Origin: Clostridiales bacterium
Lineage (GTDB): Bacteria; Bacillota; Clostridia; Oscillospirales; Acutalibacteraceae
Reading direction: 5' to 3'
Length of the DNA stretch: 11,124 nt
Assembly: GCA_012728445.1 (NCBI GenBank)
Contig: JAAYFA010000125.1
Span: 1-11,124 of the forward strand
Of this stretch, positions 7,275-11,124 are shown one piece after another (position 1 is the first letter of the stretch; each line of letters starts with the position of its first letter). Below the pieces are notes generated by a model that made no database searches, was not told where the DNA came from, and saw only the letters and a program-made list of their open reading frames with translations. Position numbers and translations under genes: made by a program.

Positions 7275-7302
7275 ATTATACCATAATACGCAGGGAAATC
7301 AA
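7275..7302 (-). promoter_or_regulatory. Internal promoter upstream of the cvpA-type gene
   Basis: On the minus strand, TTGATT (7297-7302), a 16-base spacer and TATAAT (7275-7280) lie in the 60-base gap before the gene. The base pattern TGG directly before TATAAT makes it an extended -10. It would allow cvpA, pgsA and clp to be expressed independently of the ecf/truA genes. Confidence 0.65.
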
Positions 7303-7308
7303 AAATTA

Positions 7309-8481
7309 TTATCGGGACAATCCGACCGTATTATACTGTGTAATTAAGCCTTTTTCAAACAAATAGGTATGTTTTCCAACCACAACAACGCTCTCGGCAT
7401 ATTTGTCGACTTTAAACGAGCCCATAAGGCTACCTGTGTTGTCAAAACACTGCACTTCATCTTCTGTTAAAACAACTACATAGTTTGTGTCGCAAGTGAC
7501 CCATTTAACTTCTTGCTTGCAGTTCGTTTCAAATAGCAGCTTACCAGTGGGGCTGTACACGACAAGCTTACTAAGCATTTTATTGCCAAAAGGTGATAGG
7601 ACCAGGGCTGTTTTGCCGTTTTCGTAGGTATAAAACCGTTCTAAAACATCCCCGGCGTCATGCTCAACATCCTGCTTCGTGTTCTCCTTAACAGAGATGG
7701 CACTGAACATCTTGTCTCCAATGGCAATCAATGTGTCATTGCTGCCGAACTTGAGTTTGATCATGGCATTTTCCGGGTATTTGAATTCAACTACAGGCAC
7801 ACTCTTGTCAAAATTAAAAACAAGTACTCTGGAATATAATTCGGTATTTTCCGCACCGACAACGGCAACCGCTACACTTTTACCGTTGCCGGACAACGCA
7901 ACGGCGGATATTCGTTCCGCTGCACATTCCCAGGAAAAAATCGTCTTCCCTTTTTTATCAAGAACCGTCAGGTCACTTTGTGCTGAAATTGATTTCGACG
8001 CGATAGCGATGTTGCCCTTTTTGCCGACAGATGCCGTCAAAATATTCTTTTCTAGATCTGTCTTGTACAAAACACCGGACCGATGGATGACTTCTACCCG
8101 ACCCGAAGATCTGCTGTAAATAATGGCACGACCATTGGCAATGTCTGACTCCGGATTGAGGAATGTATGCTGAACACGAACAACCTCTTTTGCGGTTGAG
8201 TTGAGGATTTCAACAGAGTCGTTGCTCAGTAGCATGATACCCGACCCGATACGCTTTGTTGAAACGGTCTCCGTTTTGTCCACGTTAACCGGATAACCGC
8301 TGCCATTGCCAAAACTTGCCAGATAATCACCAAAACCGGAGCCGGCGCTTGAGCCTGACATTGCGAGCAGAATAATGACGGCGGCACCTGCGAGGATAAC
8401 CGAAAAAACAGGCAGCAAGATTGCCCCGGGGGCCTTTTTTCTTCTTTTTATATTCTTTTTGTCTTTTTTATTGTCTTTCAA
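7309..8481 (-). CDS. DUF5711-type membrane-anchored, beta-propeller-like protein
   Basis: A 390-residue protein with a very basic N-terminal cytoplasmic tail (residues 2-17), one membrane segment (about 19-41), a Gly/Ser linker, and a large extracytoplasmic domain. That domain is made of repeated short beta-strand patterns such as LTVLDKKGKTIFSW, LVVYSPTGKLLFET and VQCFDNTGSLMGSF. These resemble blades of WD40/PQQ-like propellers. I recognise it as the DUF5711 family of Clostridia; its function is unknown. The start is TTG (8479-8481), supported by GGGGGAG (8491-8497) 9 bases before it. It begins 67 bases after truA and precedes the cvpA-type gene. No catalytic residues are evident; a binding or scaffolding role in the envelope is inference. 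Confidence 0.8.
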   Translation of the reverse strand: MKDNKKDKKNIKRRKKAPGAILLPVFSVILAGAAVIILLAMSGSSAGSGFGDYLASFGNGSGYPVNVDKTETVSTKRIGSGIMLLSNDSVEILNSTAKEVVRVQHTFLNPESDIANGRAIIYSRSSGRVEVIHRSGVLYKTDLEKNILTASVGKKGNIAIASKSISAQSDLTVLDKKGKTIFSWECAAERISAVALSGNGKSVAVAVVGAENTELYSRVLVFNFDKSVPVVEFKYPENAMIKLKFGSNDTLIAIGDKMFSAISVKENTKQDVEHDAGDVLERFYTYENGKTALVLSPFGNKMLSKLVVYSPTGKLLFETNCKQEVKWVTCDTNYVVVLTEDEVQCFDNTGSLMGSFKVDKYAESVVVVGKHTYLFEKGLITQYNTVGLSR

Positions 8482-8548
8482 CGAAGATCGCTCCCCCGGC
8501 TGTTTTAACCTATGGTTCCAAAACTGTCGTTTTGCAAAAATTTAAACA

Positions 8549-9292
8549 TCAATCAAACGGATACTTTACTTTATTGAGATACAAACCGTGCGCAGGAGCG
8601 GTAACCCCGGCACGGGAGCGGTCCTTTGAGTTTATGATGTCCGATATGGTGCCCTTTTCAATTTTTCCTTGTGCAATCTTCAACAACGTCCCGGTCATTA
8701 TGCGAACCATGTTGTAGAGAAAACCATCCGCTTCAATAATGAAACACACATCATCGCCGACTCTTTCGACATTGAATAGGCTTACGTTGCGGACGGTACT
8801 TTTAATTTTGCTGTGTGCCGAACAAAAAGAGGCGAAGTCGTGTTCACCCAAAAACGCCATTGCCTCTTTTGCAAGCATTTCCGTGTCGAGAAGATGCGGG
8901 TAATGCAGCGAATATCCGTTTTTAAAAGGATCTCTGACAGGCGCATTCCAAATCTTATAAATGTATTGTTTTGATATGCAGTCATACCGCGCATGAAAGT
9001 CAACATCGACTTCTCTGCAAGAAGTGACTGCAATATCAAACGGCAAATTTGCATTGAGTGCACGAACAAGGCGCGAGCACCCCATAGAACTTTGCGTTCG
9101 CATGTTAAAGTAATATCTGTTCGCATGGACACCCGAGTCCGTACGCGAACAGCCGATAACGTTGCCACGTGCGCCCAAAACAGTTTCCAAGGCGTCTTGC
9201 AGTACCTCTTGAACGGAAATACCGTTTTTTTGAACCTGCCAGCCGTGGTAAGCCGTACCATCATAGGTAAGCGTGAACAAAAGGTTTCGCAT
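8549..9292 (-). CDS. truA: tRNA pseudouridine(38-40) synthase
   Basis: Cytoplasmic enzyme that isomerises uridines 38-40 in the anticodon stem-loop of many tRNAs to pseudouridine. The 247-residue length is standard. The N-terminal YDGTAYHGWQ (10-19) and the catalytic motif GCSRTDSGVHA (47-57), with the nucleophile D52, are intact. So are FHARYDC (about residue 100) and the C-terminal FLYNMVRIMTGTLL motif. The ATG (9290-9292) overlaps the ecfT stop by one base (TAATG), with AAAGGTGA just upstream, so it is translationally coupled to ecfT. Confidence 0.97.
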   Translation of the reverse strand: MRNLLFTLTYDGTAYHGWQVQKNGISVQEVLQDALETVLGARGNVIGCSRTDSGVHANRYYFNMRTQSSMGCSRLVRALNANLPFDIAVTSCREVDVDFHARYDCISKQYIYKIWNAPVRDPFKNGYSLHYPHLLDTEMLAKEAMAFLGEHDFASFCSAHSKIKSTVRNVSLFNVERVGDDVCFIIEADGFLYNMVRIMTGTLLKIAQGKIEKGTISDIINSKDRSRAGVTAPAHGLYLNKVKYPFD

Positions 9293-10113
9293 TATATCAC
9301 CTTTGGGAAAAATATATTTAACGAAATTATCCCTGCCAAGAGGGTTCCAGTAAGGACCAGCGCCGCAAAATCCCTCACGCCGAACTTCATTTGCTTCATC
9401 CTTGTTCTACCTTTACCCCCGGTATAGCAACGGCACTCCATCGCAAAAGCGAGTTCATACGCCCTGCGAAAAGACGAAACAAAAAGAGGGATAAGAACGG
9501 GTATCAACGCTTTCGCGCGGTTCACCAATGACCCACTTTCCCAATTTGCGCCCCGCGCTTTTTGGGCATTCATTATCCGATCGATCTCTTCTATCAGCGT
9601 AGGAATGAAGCGCAACGCAAGGGTCATCATCATCGCAATTGTATGGGCCTCGATTTTAAAAACCTTAAGCGGTGAAAGCAGGCGTTCCAATGCATCCGTC
9701 AGACCCGTCGGCGTTGTTGTATAGGTTAAAAGCGAGCTGATAATAACCAAGCAGATGATTCTGACGGCCATAAACAAGGCCGTAAAAACACCTTTTTCGG
9801 TTATTTTAAAGATCCAAAATTCATAAGTCCACGAATTTGCGTCGCCTGTGGTATAAAAGATATTGAGTAGCGCCGTAAAAACCACAATGAATATTATCGG
9901 TTTAAGGCTTTTGAGGATTGTCTTGAGCGGAACTCTCGACACAAGAATTAAAGCAACCGTAAAAACGACCATCAGCCCTAAAGAAAAAAAGCTTTTGCAT
10001 AAAAATATAATGACAATGATGGCAAAGGTTAAAACGATTTTCATCCTGGCATCCAGACGGTGAAGAAACGAGGTCCCCGGAAAGAATTGCCCGATTGTAA
10101 TGTCTTTAATCAT
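9292..10113 (-). CDS. ecfT: ECF transporter transmembrane component EcfT
   Basis: Membrane scaffold of the energy-coupling factor module, linking the two ATPases to a vitamin- or metal-binding S component. The 273-residue protein has an N-terminal GTSFLHRLDARMK (13-25), typical of EcfT, about five membrane segments, and the cytoplasmic coupling helices. These carry two X-R-X motifs that contact the ATPases: ARG at 186-188 and CRC at 227-229, followed by GGKGRTRMK. The second motif is usually ARG-like; the cysteines here keep the essential arginine. It overlaps ecfA2 by four bases (ATGA) and truA by one. The substrate is not defined by this gene, because no S component is nearby. Confidence 0.95.
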   Translation of the reverse strand: MIKDITIGQFFPGTSFLHRLDARMKIVLTFAIIVIIFLCKSFFSLGLMVVFTVALILVSRVPLKTILKSLKPIIFIVVFTALLNIFYTTGDANSWTYEFWIFKITEKGVFTALFMAVRIICLVIISSLLTYTTTPTGLTDALERLLSPLKVFKIEAHTIAMMMTLALRFIPTLIEEIDRIMNAQKARGANWESGSLVNRAKALIPVLIPLFVSSFRRAYELAFAMECRCYTGGKGRTRMKQMKFGVRDFAALVLTGTLLAGIISLNIFFPKVI

Positions 10114-10973
10114 ACAGGCACCCCTTTCCCCAAAAAACGGAGCAGTTCTTGCCTGCCTTGTTCGAGCGTAAATATGTTTGTGTCAACATCCAGCCCACGC
10201 TCGCGCAGTCCCGCAAAAATGCGGGTTACCTGAGGGACGCTGAGGCCCATTTTTGATAATTCTTCCCCTCTCGAATACACTTCTTCGACCGTACCGGACA
10301 TCGCAACCTGAGCATTTTCCAGAACAAGTACCGTTGACGCAAGTTGCGCGACATCTTCCATACTATGTGAAACCAGCATAACCGTATTGCCCGTGTCTTC
10401 CCGGTATTCTTTAATTAAGTTTAATATGAGGTCCCGGCCGTGAGGGTCCAAACCGGCCGTAGGCTCATCCATAATTAAAACCATCGGCTCCATCGCCATG
10501 ACACCTGCTATGGCCGCTCTTCGTTTTTCGCCCCCCGAAAGGTCAAAGGGTGATTTGCTCAGATGTTCCTCTTTGAGTCCGACAAATTCTGTCGCTTTGT
10601 GTACGCGGCGGTTAATCTCTTCCTCATCCAGTTTCATATTACGAGGCCCGAAAGCAATATCTTTATAGACCGTTTCTTCAAAAAGCTGATATTCGGGATA
10701 TTGAAAACATAGCCCGACCTTGAACCGCGCTTGCCTGATACTCGCTTTGCTCGCCCAAATATCCTGCCCCTCGAGTAGCACGGTGCCTTTTTCCGGTTTT
10801 AAAATACCGTTCAACTGCTGTATCAAGGTGCTTTTACCGGAGCCTGTGTGGCCGATTATGCCAACAAGCTCGCCATGTTCAATCTCAATATTAATGTCTT
10901 TAATCGCCGCAACTTGAAAGGGGGTCCCCTTGCTGTATAGGTGAGTCAAGCCACGTGTTGCTATAACAGTCAT
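10110..10973 (-). CDS. ecfA2: ECF transporter ATP-binding protein EcfA2
   Basis: ABC ATPase of 287 residues that powers the ECF module together with EcfA1. Visible motifs: Walker A GHTGSGKST (41-49), Q-loop Q91 in CFQYPEYQLF, signature LSGGEKRRAAIAG (145-157), Walker B VLIMDEP (165-171) and switch H203. FQYPEYQLFEETVYKDIAFGP is characteristic of EcfA2-type subunits, as is the C-terminal extension past the nucleotide-binding domain. The ATG follows the ecfA1 stop by only four bases and its own stop overlaps the ecfT start, so the three genes are one translational unit. Confidence 0.95.
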   Translation of the reverse strand: MTVIATRGLTHLYSKGTPFQVAAIKDINIEIEHGELVGIIGHTGSGKSTLIQQLNGILKPEKGTVLLEGQDIWASKASIRQARFKVGLCFQYPEYQLFEETVYKDIAFGPRNMKLDEEEINRRVHKATEFVGLKEEHLSKSPFDLSGGEKRRAAIAGVMAMEPMVLIMDEPTAGLDPHGRDLILNLIKEYREDTGNTVMLVSHSMEDVAQLASTVLVLENAQVAMSGTVEEVYSRGEELSKMGLSVPQVTRIFAGLRERGLDVDTNIFTLEQGRQELLRFLGKGVPV

Positions 10974-10977
10974 CGGC

Positions 10978-11124
10978 TCACCCTTTCACTGCCGTCAAAA
11001 CAGCATCAATAAATTCGTCCGCATCCAAAATGTCCGATGGCAGATCTACGCCGTCGCGCCTGAGCAAATAGCAAAGCTCTGCAGCTTGAGGTACATCGAG
11101 CCCTACAGATTTTATCAGGTCTAC
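10978..11124 (-). CDS. ecfA1: ECF transporter ATP-binding protein EcfA1 (C-terminal 48 residues only)
   Basis: Reading leftward from the right edge, the open frame gives VDLIKSVGLDVPQAAELCYL and continues to DAVLTAVKG before a TGA at 10978-10980. The pattern G-L-D-V-P-Q ... L-R-R-D-G-V-D-L-P ... D-E-F matches the C-terminal tail of EcfA-type ATPases. Its position directly before ecfA2 makes it EcfA1. The Walker motifs and start lie outside the window, so this is a partial gene cut by the window edge and not a pseudogene. Confidence 0.85.
   Translation of the reverse strand, partial: VDLIKSVGLDVPQAAELCYLLRRDGVDLPSDILDADEFIDAVLTAVKG

Noticed and set aside
8519..8534. 6-bp hairpin between truA and the DUF5711-type gene
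   Set aside because: A/T-rich short stem with no following T-tract; likely chance.
1..11124. CRISPR array, toxin-antitoxin, phage-defence or biosynthetic cluster
   Set aside because: No spaced direct repeats and no genes of those classes; every gene fits a core or envelope-related chromosomal role.

Overview
The window looks like a chromosomal segment of a low-to-moderate GC Gram-positive bacterium of class Clostridia, probably near the Oscillospirales/Ruminococcaceae. This rests on the gene content (DUF5711-type protein, CmpB-type 'putative ABC transporter permease', ECF transporter module directly before truA), strong GGAGG-type ribosome binding sites with some TTG starts, and clostridial-style signal peptides. 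The taxonomic placement is inference from family knowledge, not from a search.

Layout, left to right. (1) 1-1271, minus: the first 423 codons of a large secreted protein of unknown function, running off the left edge. A near-consensus sigma-A promoter (TTGACA, 17 bp, TATAGT) lies 139 bp upstream of its start. (2) 1272-1622: an AT-rich divergent intergenic region carrying that promoter and, on the plus strand, the promoter of tRNA-Ser(GGA) at 1623-1711. (3) 1725-1804: a long hairpin-forming element between the tRNA and the next gene. (4) 1858-3329, plus: an HD-domain phosphohydrolase-like protein followed closely by a CmpB-family membrane protein. They end in a perfect 17-bp-stem hairpin that can terminate transcription from both sides. 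(5) 3444-11124, minus: a long run of eight co-directional genes. In transcription order these are ecfA1 (3' end only), ecfA2, ecfT, truA, a DUF5711-type membrane-anchored beta-propeller-like protein, a CvpA-family protein, a CDP-alcohol phosphatidyltransferase (pgsA-like), and a ClpC-type AAA+ unfoldase.

How they work together. EcfA1-EcfA2-EcfT form the energising module of an ECF vitamin/cofactor transporter. No substrate-binding S component is visible here, so it probably serves unlinked S components. The ecfA1-ecfA2-ecfT-truA order, with near-zero or overlapping junctions, is the usual Firmicutes arrangement and suggests that ribosomal protein genes lie beyond the right edge. The second half (DUF5711, CvpA, PgsA-like, Clp) is envelope and protein quality-control machinery, with its own promoter before cvpA.

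The most notable item is the Clp ATPase. Its usual N-terminal Clp_N domain is absent and is replaced by a four-cysteine zinc-finger region resembling the N terminus of McsA, followed by a charged linker. Both AAA+ modules and a probable ClpP-docking LGF loop are intact. I did not find a CRISPR array, mobile element, phage gene or an obviously new multi-gene system.
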